64,000 bases of DNA from positions 36,229,075-36,293,074 of the forward strand of contig CM037876.1 in assembly GCA_021292165.1 (NCBI GenBank). The letters are read 5' to 3'. Under the pieces are notes generated by a model. It was given only the letters and a program-made list of their open reading frames with translations, had not been told where the DNA came from and did no database searches. Shown piece after piece: positions 10,861-22,544 of the stretch (its first letter is position 1; every line of letters begins with the position of its first letter). The translations under genes and the position numbers were made by a program. Origin of the DNA: Shinisaurus crocodilurus (Eukaryota; Chordata; Lepidosauria; Squamata; Shinisauridae).

Positions 10861-11024
10861 TGTGCATTTACTTTTTTTTTGTCCTGAGGGCCTGAGCCCC
10901 GGATTTTTTTGGTACCTAGCACCGCCCCTGCAATCAGGGCTCGGGTGATTTAATGTGATATAAGCCATTAGTGTGTGCAATCAGGGCCCAGAAGGTGGTA
11001 TACTGTGCCAGGATAGAGGCTAAG

Positions 11025-11400
11025 GAACATAAGGTTATGCTGTATGTAGACAATGCAATGCTGACTCTTTGTATGAAATGTACCTGAATTGTTCTGATAC
11101 ATCATACACTTTGGAATCTTGTCTGCCTATTCTGTCAATTGGGGTAAATCAGAATTACTTGGTTTGCTAAATAAGTCTAATGCTTGCTTATACAAGCTTT
11201 GGCCTTTAAATCGACCAAAGGTAAAAGTACAACATTCTGCAGAATATGGCACTGAAAAGACCATTCCTTATTTTCTCCCTGTCCATGTGTTCTGGTTATT
11301 GACTTGCATAAGGATCCTGCAGCACTGGTCCAATACAAAATTCATGTTTTTATGTATAGTTCACAAAATCGGTGCCAAGTAATATTTTACCCACACAAAG
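11025..11400 (+). pseudogene. L1 ORF2 reverse-transcriptase fragment
   Basis: Translates, with frame breaks, to an L1-like RT palm end: LYVDNAMLTL in place of the usual YADD box, then YSVNWGKSELLGL, matching the L1 'YKINWNKSE' motif. 5' and 3' truncated; dead. The catalytic Asp pair is degraded. Confidence 0.65.
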
Positions 11401-12595
11401 CCCTTAAGAGAGATCCTGTTGCTTTCAATGTCATTTTCAAGTCTCTAAAAAGGAATGTGACTTCTCCAATGTAGAACAAACTGGTGTCATAAAGATTAAT
11501 GATACCAAATAACACAAAGTAAGGAAAACCAGTTTACTGTAGCTGAAATCAATGGATATCTATAAAGTACTCTATGTTCCCTGCAACTATACAGATATAT
11601 TTTAAACAAGCTATAAGTGGGAAAAGTTGTCATGCCCCATCACCTTCCTAGCAGGATCAGCCCAGAACTGGATGAGACCTCAGGGAAGGATCTTATTGCT
11701 GGCCCTAGTGCTTGCAAGATGTAGCAGGTGCCGATAATCCTCTTGAGACCACCACCCTAGGCAACATCCCACTTAAGGAGGTCACAGGGTGGAAGGGACA
11801 GAATTGCCTGACTCATCTCACCCTCCTGCTCCTGACCCACCAGGATCACCTCCAGAAGCACAGGAATAAAGGAAGAGACATGTCTGGAAGGATACCCAGA
11901 ACTGGAAACACAGTGCCTGTTTGGTAGCATGTCAAATATCCCTGAGTCTACTCATGAGAAGGAAATGTGCTCTGGATTAGGGTCCTGATGGCAAGAAGGG
12001 AGGAGCAGCAACATCACCTATAAAGCTACTCAGTTGGAGCATAACCATTGCTGAAACAACATCGCTCACTGTGTTCTCTGCTGGACAGCTCTCCTGCTAA
12101 CCTGAACTTCCTTATTCTTGAACCATGGGACTACTCCTGGTAAGGCAGGATTCTGAACCACATGGCAAGGGTAGCAGGAATGGCACAGCAGTGTTTATCA
12201 ATTTAATTCCAGGGACTTAGTTTGTATTTTAATCCCTTGCTATCATGAAGGGTATGAGCAAGTTAAAATAGGTTGGATCCAGAGTTCCCCTGATATCCAC
12301 CAATTCCTTCTTCCCCTGCAGTCTCCTGTGTCCCCTAGAGGATTGAAAGACTCTCTGGAACAGTGTGGGAAGTGGTATGGAGTGCTGCAGGGGAAAGCGG
12401 GAATCAGCAAAAATTGTGTCTCCCCACCCTTCTCCAGCAGTAACCTATGCTGGATCTCAGCACCTTCTGTGAACGGAAGGAGCCCTCTTATCCATGGAAG
12501 GGACACTTTGTTTCCAACCCACTATATTTAAATCTAGGTTTAATATAATCAGTGAAATAAGGCATCTGAACTAAAATACCAATATTTAAATTACA
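11401..12595. other. Unassigned intron sequence
   Basis: No recognised repeat or exon. Short ORFs at 11712-11927 and 12243-12531 show no family motif. Confidence 0.4.
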
Positions 12596-12770
12596 CAGGC
12601 CTGTGGCTCACGCTGGCTCAGCTTGTCTGAGCGTGGAAAGCTAAGCAGGGTCAGGCCTGGTTATTACTTGGATGGGAGACCCCTCCTCTAGTTTCCTGCA
12701 TTGAGCAGGGGGTTGGACTCGATGGCCTTGTAGGCCCCTTCCAACTCTATGATCTATGAATCTATGAATT
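12596..12770 (+). mobile_element. 5S rRNA-derived SINE with CR1-type tail
   Basis: The head contains AAGCTAAGCAGGGTCAGGCC and TTACTTGGATGGGAGACC, the internal promoter region of 5S rRNA. It is joined to GAGCAGGGGGTTGGACTCGA, GGCCTTGTAGGCCCCTTCC and a TCTATGAA-type 3' repeat, which is the CR1 3' end found at 54.6 kb. About 175 bp and full length. It would be transcribed from the RNA polymerase III type 1 promoter in the 5S part. Confidence 0.9.
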
Positions 12771-13209
12771 ATTTGTACTGTATACTGCTTTTTAGCCAAG
12801 CACTTGATTACAATTCAATTAAAAGCCAGTTATTGTCAGTCTGGTTATGTGCATTAAATGCCAGCCCAACAGTAAGCTCGCCAACACCTCCAGAACATGG
12901 TTGGACAAAGTTTTTTTGGCTGGAAGGAGTGTTTAGAAGGAGCTTTGTAATGGTAAAGTCACCACTGGAGAAATGCCTCTACTGAAAATGCTTGCCAATA
13001 ATGTATAGTAAGGTCGGTTGTTGTTGAAAATTAAAAGAAAATATTTAAACAAATCCATGATAATAAGAACGCTTTTTAAAATGCATATGGATGATCTGCC
13101 TGGTTACGATCAGAATGCCAATCTCTCATAAACAGAAGACAAGATCATTACAAGATCATTACAGTTAACTCTGAAGCTAATAAATATTTCTAAAAAGAGT
13201 AATTCTAAT
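12771..13209. other. Unassigned intron sequence
   Basis: AT-rich; nothing recognised. Confidence 0.4.
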
Positions 13210-13217
13210 CCTTATCA

Positions 13218-13326
13218 CAGTGTTCTCCAACCTTGGGTCCCCAGATGTGTTTGGCCTACAACTGGCTGGGGCATGCTGGGAGTTGTAGGCCAAACACATC
13301 TGAGGACCCAAGGTTGGAGAACACTG
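13218..13326. mobile_element. Fold-back non-autonomous hAT
   Basis: CAGTGTTCTCCAACCTTGGG at the left and its reverse complement at the right. Exact 8-bp duplications CCTTATCA (13210-13217, 13327-13334). Shorter than its relatives because most of one inner arm is deleted. Confidence 0.9.
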
Positions 13327-13501
13327 CCTTATCAGGATGTACGAACTTTGTTAATTCCATTCTGTCTGTGTTTCATGGATTGCCAGGTGCCTTTCGTTCC
13401 GACACCTGCTCATTGACAGAACTGGATTTTGCACAAATGCATTTTTCATCCTGACATGAGCCAGGAGAAAGTTACCCATTACTGCAATTCATACTTAGAA
13501 G

Positions 13502-13836
13502 CAGGGCTGCTAAGAGTGGGTTCAGGCTCTGGTGAAAAAAAATTTTTTTTGAGCCACCCAGCAAGGGCAGACCAGCTATAAATCTTTACACAGGATTTGA
13601 ACTGATGTGCAAAAAACAAAACAAAAATGCCCTGCTTGGTATACAAATTTTGTATATCATTATTATTTTCTTTGAAATTCACCAATTTTACAATGGATGT
13701 CAAAAACAATCAACAAATGATGATACTACCAAGAAAGACAAAAACATGCAACACAGTCAGGCCCCGGTCCCCCTTCTGAATTGCCGGGTCCCGGTAATTT
13801 GTACCGGCTTCCCCCCACACACACACATTGGCCCTG
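13502..13836. mobile_element. Probable non-autonomous hAT with short TIR
   Basis: Begins CAGGGC and ends GCCCTG. Flanked by CTTAGAAG (13494-13501) and CTTGGAAG (13837-13844), 7 of 8 matching. No ORF of note inside. Confidence 0.6.
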
Positions 13837-13844
13837 CTTGGAAG

Positions 13845-14867
13845 TAGGTCTCACACTAGCATCCTATGATCCACAGATTATTATTATTTTTTTAAAGCCT
13901 TCAAAAGTCTAACTCTTTGGTTAAAAATAATTCTTAACCAAGTGCAATTTCTTCATTTTTAAAGCAAGCATATGGCAGAGCAAGCTTCCATGGTCATCTT
14001 GGAAAACACAGAAATAGCTGCTGTCACCTACTTGATAGACATGGCTGAAGGACAGCTGAAATAAGCAGGCATAGTCATTCTATACTAGTACGGAATGAAA
14101 GCCTTCTCGTAGTTTCAGTTTGCCATTCCATTGTATTACTACTCTGCCATAGCAAATGTTTTCCTTATCTAGACACAAAAACACACTGTAAGAAGAGAAC
14201 AGTCTCATTTACATTTCGACAAACATATACCTAACTGATTTGCATTGGTAGTAACGGATTTAAAGGCAAATTTGCCAAATGACTTTAACAGAAATTGCGC
14301 CCAGACAGTGTTATTGAAAAATAAATAAATAAATAAATAAATTAGGAATTCTTTCATGTCATTTCTAAATGTACAGTTCCACGCACATGCATTTGGAAGT
14401 AAGTTCTAATAAAATAAATTGGACTTAACTCCAAGCAGTTTTGTTTAGGATGCTGTAGGAAATCTTGTAAGTCAGAGAACTGTGTAAAGTACACACATGT
14501 TTTTGTTACAAATCCCATTGTATGAAATGCAGTTCAATTGCCTTTAGCATGTGACGTAAAGTATATAGATCACCAGACATGAATGCTTGACCCAATTCTG
14601 GCTGTATGCAAAACTGGTATCTACATGTGTCTAGTTGTGCCAGAATGCAGATGCACATCCAAATGCACATCCCATTCAAAATAATTGCAATGTTTACAGA
14701 TGGCATCCGTATTTGGATATATATTTACACCACTGTTGCTGATTCAGCAAATGACACATGAAAGGAAGGCTCCTTCAGCATAGAGATTTACTTCAACAGC
14801 ACAGCAAAGGTTTTCGAGGCATTTCCTTCTTTTCTGAGTTAGGTCTTGGTTGAATGTCTTCTCGGGT
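13845..14867. other. Unassigned intron sequence
   Basis: (AAAT)n at about 14321-14343; 14370-14460 holds a 'catttggaagtaagttctaat' fold-back remnant. Nothing else recognised. Confidence 0.45.
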
Positions 14868-14926
14868 AGACACTCAACTATATGATATTAGTTGAGTGTC
14901 TCAATAGAATCCTTTAGAAAGGATTC
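14868..14926. repeat. Two adjacent perfect hairpins
   Basis: AGACACTCAACT (14868-14879) pairs with AGTTGAGTGTCT (14890-14901); GAATCCTTT (14907-14915) pairs with AAAGGATTC (14918-14926). Function unknown. Confidence 0.7.
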
Positions 14927-14929
14927 AAA

Positions 14930-15370
14930 ATATGCCTATGTTGTTTGGGACCAGGATATATGAAACAACACTTTCTTCTACATGAGCCTGCCTCCCATTG
15001 CAATCATCATCTGAGCCTTTCTCCATATCTTGTTGCCATCTGAGTCATGGTTGGGATACAAGACAGGGCCTTTTCAGTTATGGCAACCAGGACATGGAAC
15101 TCTGTCCCTAAAAAGGCCCAGTTGGCTCCACATTATTATGTTTTCCAGGAGAGTCATAATGACTTTCCTGTTTCACCAAGTATTTGCCTTGATGTGACTT
15201 TCTCTTTGATGTACAGTTAGGTTTTTATCTGATTTTGTTTTAAATGTTCTCTGCTTTTTTGTTTTGTTTATTTCATTGTTATATTGTAATTACAACTTTG
15301 ATGGCTGTGAGCCTTGAGGGCTTTTGTTGCCTGAATGGTGGGCCATAAATGTTTTTTTTTAATAAACATA
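14930..15370 (+). pseudogene. L2 LINE ORF2 C-terminus and 3' end
   Basis: 'LGPGYMKQHF' and 'GLFQLWQPGHGTLSL' resemble the L2 C-terminal region. The 3' end 'gggcttttgttgcctgaatg' and 'gggccataaatg' is followed by AATAAAC. Frame-broken. Confidence 0.55.
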
Positions 15371-16744
15371 CAGATCAAGAAAATATTTCTGTGCTGGTTG
15401 GTAGTACAAACTTGTTGAGGGGAATGGCACCAGCAGTCTCCATTTGTATTGCTTTATGGAAATAGAACAGCTACAAACATGCATATTTGTAGCATTCCTG
15501 AATTATTTTGAAACTACTCATCAGTACACATTTAAAGCAGAACATTTATTTATTCTGCGGTGGTCAATATCTATTAACTAAATGTCCAGATAATGTCCAT
15601 TACTTTGTAAAGCTGAAGTGTCTCTTCTTACAGTAAACTTGATATTCTGGCTTTATTTTTAAGCCAAGATTGTCAAGACTTTTGTGATGACGGTGACAAT
15701 TTAAAGTGGCCACTGAACTTAGTGGTCTCCCATTTCACTGGCAGTGAAATCCAATACTTTAAGATTAAAGGCGGCACTTAATAAGTCAGGCATACTGGCA
15801 CTACAATAATCTCAGACAAACCCACACAGGCAGGTCATCCATTTAAGCATAAGTCTCTATCCAAGTCAAGCTAGGCATATTGCTTTCAAAGTTTTGTACA
15901 AGCATCCCCCTCCCATTTCTATCATAATAAATATATCATTTGAAGAGGAGCGTAATGACAGCTGCAAAAGTGGGTTTAATTTTTTTTTGTTTAAAACATC
16001 AGTGGCATTCATTAATACCCTTGTTGCATAACAGACATGAACTGAGTTGCACATTTGTTTGTAAGAAACAAATAGCTAAGATAGAAAGGAGTATCTAATA
16101 GGCCTCAGCACAACGTTGTGCAACCAGTGCTATATTATTGTCCTTCTAGGCCCTAGATTCTAGGGCTTCATTTGCAAAAGAGGGAGAGAAAAAAGACTTA
16201 TGGGTTTAGGATTACATTAGTAAACTAAAATCAATTAATTCAACCATTCTCTGGCCTAAATACAGCCAATACCTATGTAACAACAGGATAACAAAAGTAC
16301 CCACTCCCACCCCAATTTGAGGTTTAAAAAAAACAACATGCCAGTCTGCAAGGATATAAATGGAGCCATACCTCACATTCTAACTCAACATTTATAATTA
16401 AAAGATATGGATTGTTTCAGACTGTGTCAAAATGACAGCCTATATTCTAGTTCTTCTCTCTTTCTTTTTAATAACCTCACTGTTACTGTCATCATTTTTT
16501 TAAAAAATAATCCTATCTTGACTCTTATTTCCTTTATGAAATGCTTGGGATAAAAATACTTTCCTGATTTCAAACATCATACTGTATTATTATCTATTAT
16601 CCACATCACATCATGAATGCATGATTACATTTCTGTAGATTTACTTAAAAAATAATTTTAGAAGCACCCACGATGCTATTTCCCCAATCTAGTAGGTAAA
16701 TGGAGGTGGTTACCACCATCCCATCCCAGCACTATTTTTCTGAT
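15371..16744. other. Unassigned intron sequence
   Basis: Nothing recognised; no exon with collagen or other motif. Confidence 0.4.
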
Positions 16745-16975
16745 TTCATTTATTCATTGCATTTATATCCCACCTTTTTTCCTCTTGCAAGGAACTCAAG
16801 GCGGCTTACATGATCCTCCTCTCTATTTTATCCTCACAAACCCTGTGAGGTAGGTTAGGCTGAGAGTCCGTGACAGGCCCAAAGTCACCCAGTCAGCTTC
16901 ATGGCCCAGTGTGGACCTGAACCCAGATCTCCTGAGCTCCATTCCAACATTCTAAGCACACACCACACTGGCTCT
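16745..16975 (-). mobile_element. tRNA-derived SINE, family A
   Basis: Reverse-strand copy with the AGAGCCAGTGTGG head at the right, the GACTCTCAGCCTAACCTACC-type body, and an AAATAAATGA tail at the left. Confidence 0.85.
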
Positions 16976-17089
16976 TACACTGATGTAAATTGTTCTCAAA
17001 GCTATTAATTGCCCTGGAAGGGAAACGGCTATTTTTGCCCATAAGAGCTTTGCTCCTGGGGCAAATAGCTTCAGGGGTGACTTTCAATA

Positions 17090-17420
17090 GGTAAAGTTGT
17101 GTGTGTGTGTGTGTGGTGTTGGTGGTGTTGAAATAAAGATACAGAAATGCAAGCATACATTTAATGTATCATTTAGTTTGACAACGAGGCTCCCTTTTGT
17201 TTTATTTTTACTTTTTACACTGCCCCAAAACTGGAATTCTCTGTGTGGTGTACAGGTAAATTAAAAACATAAAATACAAAACAGCCAGTAAAACGGTGAT
17301 AAAAACAGCACATAATAAAACCTGGATAAAATCAACAGCAAGGGGTAAAAACAATGCAAGCACATAATAAAACCAATGTAAACTCAGCAGCAAAAATAAA
17401 AGAATGCAAAGATCTAAAAG
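17090..17420 (-). mobile_element. L2-type 3' untranslated fragment and (GT)n run
   Basis: (GT)n at about 17099-17115. 17195-17420 has the antisense 3' region common to L2 ends ('gtgtacaggtaaattaaaaac' and repeated 'aataaaac'). No coding part. Confidence 0.45.
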
Positions 17421-17524
17421 GAGGTAAAGACTAAGGGCTTAAGCCAACGGCTGATCCTGTGCAAGCCTACTGCCACTCAGTTCAGTGCAGCGTACTCCCG
17501 TGTAACTGTTCACAGGAGGGCACC

Positions 17525-17625
17525 TTAAGGCTGCAATCCTATTCAAGTCGACTCAAAAGCTCCACTACTGAGTTCAGTGGAGGTTTCTCCCAGGTAAGTG
17601 GGCATAGGACTGCAGCCTATCTATG
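17525..17625. repeat. Reptile fold-back repeat remnant
   Basis: Outer ends 'aaggctgcaatcctatt' and 'gcataggactgcagcct' are inverted copies. The interior has 'tactgagttcagtggagg'. Degraded non-autonomous DNA element; related bits lie at 3.2, 8.6, 32.4 and 59.7 kb. Confidence 0.6.
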
Positions 17626-17690
17626 TAAGGTGCTACAGGCTAGTCCCCAATGAAAATTAAAGATGAAAGGTGGGGGGGGGGATCATAATA

Positions 17691-17866
17691 CAGGCCTGTG
17701 GCTTATGCTGGCTCAGCTTGTCTGAGTGTGGAAAGCTAAGCAGGGTCAAGCCTGGTTGTTACTTGGATGGGAGACCCCTCCTCTAGTTTCCTGCATTGAG
17801 CAGGGGGTTGGACTCGATAGCCTTGTAGGCTCCTTCCAACTCTATTAACTATGAAATCTATGAAAT
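17691..17866 (+). mobile_element. 5S rRNA-derived SINE with CR1-type tail
   Basis: Same architecture as the copy at 12.6 kb: AAGCTAAGCAGGGTCAAGCC, ACTTGGATGGGAGACC, then the CR1 tail with 'ttggactcgatagccttgta' and a TATGAAATC repeat. Confidence 0.9.
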
Positions 17867-18299
17867 GGTGCTAGGTAGTAGGTCACTGGCTCCAGGTTTT
17901 GGAAGGTTCTTGGGCAAGATATCCTCAATGGGTCCCCCTTCCTGATGGGAGTCTACCTTCCCACCAGCATTGTCACCGGCTGCTGCTCCTGCTCCTCATT
18001 GTTGCAATCACCTGCTTGCTTGCCAGGCAGAAAGCCACTGAGAAAGCAAGCAGCAGCATCTACTGCTCCACCATCACACATCCACTGTTGTCTCGGCCAG
18101 AGAGAGAGAGATAGAGAGAGAGGTGGGTGAACAAGCAGGTTACAATGGTGAAGTGGAGGGACAGATCCAGGGGGCTCTTGCCAATGGAGGTGCCAACCAC
18201 GTCAACCTTTGACACCGGTCCTGATAGTGATCCTCCCCCGCCCCACAACCACAAATGGGAAAGCCTTGCTTGAAAGCATTCATAATACACTAGAATATC

Positions 18300-18560
18300 T
18301 TTAGGCACTACATAAAGATGTGGTGATGACCTTTGGATTAGATGGCTTTAAATTAGAGAAACTGAATTAGAGAATTAAGAGAAATTCATGGCTGTTAAGT
18401 GACTCATAAACCATGATCATAAAATGGAGCCTCTGTGTTCAGAGGCAGTATGGCTGTTAACTTCATCATGCCCTGCTTGTGGGCTTCTCAGAAGAATCTG
18501 ATTGGATGCAAGACTAGATGGATGTTTGGTCTGATCCAGTAGGGCTGTTACATTCATACC
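18300..18560 (+). mobile_element. CR1/L3-type LINE 3' region fragment
   Basis: 'gatgtggtgatgacctttgg', 'ttcagaggcagtatggctgt' and 'tttggtctgatccag' follow the order found in reptile CR1-like 3' regions. Similar pieces lie at 32.2, 37.3 and 58.0 kb. Non-coding remnant. Confidence 0.6.
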
Positions 18561-19179
18561 CAAAATGCAGCAGAAAAGATCTGATGCATTCCGCTGCGTA
18601 TGTATTGCCAGCTGTACCTTTGGTAGCTTGGCAGGCATCCAAGGCAGGAACATTTGACAGCCATCTGTATCCACATGCTGAACACTGAGAACTTAATCCA
18701 CTCTGTTACTGCCTTTTCACAAGTGTCGCTTCTACACTTTTTCTTTCATCAAGGTCTCTCTTGAAACATAATAAGGATTTCAAAAAAATCAGTGAACTCG
18801 TCTTTTATATATGATCATTTTTGGCAAACAGTTCCACTAATGGGTCCAGGGATCTAAACCAAACTAGATATAAATACAAGGGGGGAAATTGAGCAAAGTA
18901 CAATTGATACATTAAACTGGACACACAAAAGAGATGGATATGGATTCATACAATCCATACACACCCTACATATTAGCACAACCTTTATTCACATGATCAC
19001 TCACATAAATCAGTATTTGGCTGAAATCATCTGATTTGATTTTGGATTTTCAAATTAAATTTACAATTGACCCTTAATACATTCTGTGGAGGTAACTTCC
19101 ACCAAAGTTAATTGAACTAGTGTACACATTCTCTTGGGACTGGGTTGAATGCATCATATATGAATGTATCTATAACTTA
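18561..19179. other. Unassigned intron sequence
   Basis: Nothing recognised. Confidence 0.4.
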
Positions 19180-19408
19180 TTACTTCTATATTCCTTCCTT
19201 CCCATAAGGAGCTCAGGGCTGTGTACATGGTTCTCTTCTCACCTCATGGCCCACCCACCTCATTTCATCTTCACAACAACTGTGTGAGATAGGTTAAGTT
19301 GAGAGATGATGACTAACTGAAAGTCACCCAGCAAGGTTCATGACTGAATGGGGATGTGAACCCAGTTCAGCTCAGCTGTAGTCTGTCTGACACTACACCA
19401 CTATCTAT
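19180..19408 (-). mobile_element. Diverged tRNA-derived SINE, family A
   Basis: Keeps 'acaacaactgtgtgagatag', 'aaagtcacccagcaaggttc' and 'gaacccag' in the right order; more diverged than the other copies. Confidence 0.7.
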
Positions 19409-19569
19409 CTAAGGCTGTATATAGATCTTAGTTGGTAGTTTGAAAGAGATGAAGATGCTCCAGTTGCTAAAGATACAGACAACATCTCTCCTTTCAGTCT
19501 CTCTGCAATTCAAACTACAAACTATGGTTGCTGACAAACAGCCCCTCCCACCTGCTAGCACTACCAGAA

Positions 19570-20030
19570 CTTTTGTTACAGACATTTATTTTTTATTTAA
19601 TCAATTTATAAATCACTTTATATCTAAACAGACACCTCCAAGCAGTTTACAAGATAAAAGTTTAAATAATGTCCACATTTAAAAGCAGAATACAAAATGT
19701 CTCCGTTGAAAACACTTTAAAACAAACAAAGAAATACCTTTCTCAATTAAAACATTTAAAATCAAAGAATTAACCATCAACAATCTGGGAAGTACAATCA
19801 GTGAGGGAAGGCCTGGGTGAAAAGACAGATCTTTAAACATGACACAGTTAATGCCTCCCAGATACCAAGGGGGAGGGTACTCCACAAAGTAAGTGCCACC
19901 ACAGAGAAGGCCCTTTACTGGTTGCCACTATATGGTAATCTGGAGGTTGCAGTACAACTAACAAGGTCTCCTCTGATGATCTTAGCAGAGGAACAGGTCT
20001 ATATCGGGGAGGGTGGTCTGCCTTCATAGT
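19570..20030 (-). pseudogene. L2 LINE C-terminus and 3' end
   Basis: On the minus strand the relics of the L2 C-terminal domain ('agagaaggccctttac', 'actccacaaagtaagtgcc' in antisense) sit before a 3' untranslated region ending in AATAAATG-like sequence at about 19585. Dead. Confidence 0.55.
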
Positions 20031-20272
20031 GCAGCTTTCAACCCAGTTGATTATTATATACTTGTAAAAATGCATAAGGGATTTTGCTATGTTCCCTGGT
20101 TCCATTTTAAGATGGTTTCATTCATAACACACCTAACCATACAACAGATGTATCAATTGTTCTCTGAAAAAAATTAATAGCAGCATTCTATAGGCATCTG
20201 ATCTATAACTGCCTCTGTTTAATATTTATATGTAGACTTTGTCAGATTATTCATAGACAATATGTTTTCTGT
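20031..20272 (+). repeat. Left arm of a ~250-bp inverted repeat
   Basis: 'gttgattattatatacttgt' through 'gtcagattattcatag' recurs in reverse complement at 21628-21881 with only scattered differences and one ~8-bp insertion. Could be the TIRs of one element or two opposite insertions. Confidence 0.8.
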
Positions 20273-20803
20273 TCTCAGTACCTAAGTTGGTTCCAAGTTG
20301 TTTAGAGCTTTCTCTGCCAGCAACAACTTGAACTTAGCTTAGTAGCCATTTATTAAGACATATACCCCATACCCACCCTAACACTCAAGGCAGATCCCAA
20401 CCATAATTGAAGCATACCAAAAAGCCACAACAACAATTAAATCAAAAGCACTAGCTCATTTTCTCTCTGACTTACACACACACACACACACACACACTAT
20501 GTTTGACCCAGGGAGACACGTTTGCCACGTCACCACTGGAGGGTGTTTGCTTCCACTGAAGTACTTATGGAATTATATCTATGTAAGCATATTAAATACA
20601 TTATATATCCTACTAATAGAAACCTTTCTAAAAATCCATATGATTTTTCAAGTAATGAAGGCATGCTTTCCAAACAGGAGCCTTCGCAGGAATCATTTTG
20701 AAAACACTTTCATGAAAGCAAATGTTATTGGAACAGAGGCTCGTAACCAAGTGGACTTCACTGAGTGTAATTATCACCTAGTCATGATTGTAGAAAACAA
20801 GTA

Positions 20804-20971
20804 CAGTATTTTTCCATGTATAAGACTATACTTTTTCCTAAAATTGTTAGACTAAAAATTGAGGGTCGTCTTATACACGGAAGTAAGCCGAGGAGAGAAC
20901 CGCACGGTTGTGAAACTGCCCAGTGGGGGGCGTCTTATACATGGGGGCGTCTTATAGACGGAAAAATACGG
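20804..20971. mobile_element. MITE flanked by TA (mariner-like)
   Basis: Left end CAGTATTTTTCCATGTATAA; right end TTATAGACGGAAAAATACGG, a near inverted copy. TA on both sides (20802-20803, 20972-20973). 168 bp with internal copies of 'cgtcttatacatg'. Non-coding. Confidence 0.75.
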
Positions 20972-21470
20972 TACAAAACTAAAATGAGGACTTCTTTACA
21001 TACATTTTTTCCCTATGGAGGTGTGCATAGATTCTGTGTACATCTTGAATGAAAATCATCTTGAATGAAAATCACATGTCTATTTTCTGGTTCATGAACA
21101 TCTTTCGACAGAGTCAGTAAGAGACAATTACACAATTTTCACACATAATGGTGCATGCATTTCCCCCTACATGATGTGCATCAATGTAGGAAAATGCCAA
21201 GTGAGAAAAGACCCTTTGAGTACTTCTAAGCTTTTCTGTAATAAAAACCACTACTGCCTTTGCCTTATGAGTAAGAGAGAGGTTATTCTGGTGTTCCCAC
21301 CTCCATTTAGAGTGTATACCTGTCAAATATACTTGTATAACACACTAGTGCCTGACAACAGAGCAAAATATTACTGGAAAGTAATAATAAAAAAATAAAC
21401 TTTGTAAATGCTTTGCTTCTACCATTCTGCCTGCCAGTGAAAGAGAATATTTCAGCTTTAGCCAGACTAA

Positions 21471-21605
21471 AGGCCCAATCCTATGCAAGTTTAGACAGAA
21501 AAAAGGCCTACAGCTCCCAGCATGCCCCAGCCAGCTGGCTGGGGCATGCTGGGACTGGGAGTTGAAAGCCTTTTTTCTGTCTAAACTTGCATTGGATTGG
21601 GCCCT
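21471..21605. mobile_element. Fold-back element, 'gcaagtttagacagaaaaaag' family
   Basis: Both ends carry 'ggcccaatcc' plus 'aagtttagacagaaaaaagg' as inverted copies around the 'ctcccagcatgccccagcc' hairpin. Relatives at 33780 and 59450. Confidence 0.8.
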
Positions 21606-21627
21606 AACTGTCATAACTATATAATGA

Positions 21628-21881
21628 CAAAAGAAAACATCTTGACGATGAATAATCTGACAAAGACTACATATACAGAGGCAGAGGCAGATATAGATCA
21701 GACGCCTATAGAAAGCTGCTATTAATTTTTTTTCCCAGAGAACAATGGCCACCTATTGATACATCTGTTGTATGGTCAGGTGTGTTATGAATGAAACCAT
21801 CTCAAAACGGAACCAGGCAACACGGCAAAATCCCTCATGCATTTTTACAAGTATATAATAATCAACTGCGTTGAAAGCTGT
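21628..21881 (-). repeat. Right arm of a ~250-bp inverted repeat
   Basis: Reverse complement of 20031-20272. The arms are about 1.36 kb apart, and the 21471-21605 fold-back and the 20804 MITE lie between them. Confidence 0.8.
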
Positions 21882-22422
21882 ACAATGATTAAGTGCTTTA
21901 AGATGAGGATAGATGGGCAGACAAAACAAGTAAATGTAAGAAGGCCATTTATAACCTTCACCAGAGGAATCTATACTCTCTAGAGCTTTTGCAACTCAGT
22001 ATGAAATTCATAATGAATTCAGGGTATTTGAATAGAGCATCATACAGAGATTTATGTATTGCCCACTGAAGTAATATTAGGAATGGGTGGGAAAGATGTG
22101 GAAGAGGAGCATTTGGATCTTAGTTGTGCCTAGAACATTGCTGCTGAAAGAAATCCAGGTTTCTTCCACCACAACTACTCATTCATATGTATTTGTACTT
22201 AATCACTTCAACAGAAGTTCTTGTTGCAACTCTCAGTATACTCATTACGGCTCCTGCATTTAGACTTCCCACCTCCTCATAATTTTTTAACTCGAAGCTG
22301 TCTCATCCTTCTAGGGTTTTTGTTTTGCTTTGTTTTAGAAAAGGGAAGCTATTTCTTTCATGTGCAATCACCTGTTTCATCTTTCATGTGCAATCACCTG
22401 TACAAAAACATAAACTACTTTT

Positions 22423-22450
22423 ATAACAACAACAACAACAACAACAACAC
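22423..22450 (+). repeat. (AAC)n microsatellite
   Basis: About nine AAC units. Just upstream, 'tttcatgtgcaatcacctgt' is duplicated in tandem (22356-22402). Confidence 0.9.
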
Positions 22451-22544
22451 AGAACTAGTTACATCAATGCTGCTTTTGGTATTAGAAACTGGATACCGAG
22501 ATGTATTTTCTTTCAGAGGTATTTTTGATTATAATAGCATAAAG

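Larger units (their letters stand above)
9183..10930. mobile_element. Composite hAT element with exact 8-bp target duplication
   Basis: Left end CAGAGGTGGTGTTAGG; right end CCTAGCACCGCCCCTG, its near reverse complement. Flanked by identical CAATCAGG at 9175-9182 and 10931-10938. The interior holds an L2 LINE 3' end and a second hAT (9415-10045), so it grew by later insertions. No intact transposase. Confidence 0.8.
9115..10985. repeat. Minisatellite-like unit split by a transposon
   Basis: Units containing 'cca(c/t)tag(c/t)gtgtgcaatcag' and 'atgtgatataa' occur at about 9110-9182 (two) and 10931-10984 (one). The hAT composite sits between them. Confidence 0.55.

Noticed and set aside
12596..12770. 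5S rRNA gene
   Set aside because: Only the internal promoter region is 5S-like; it is fused to a CR1 tail, so it is a SINE.
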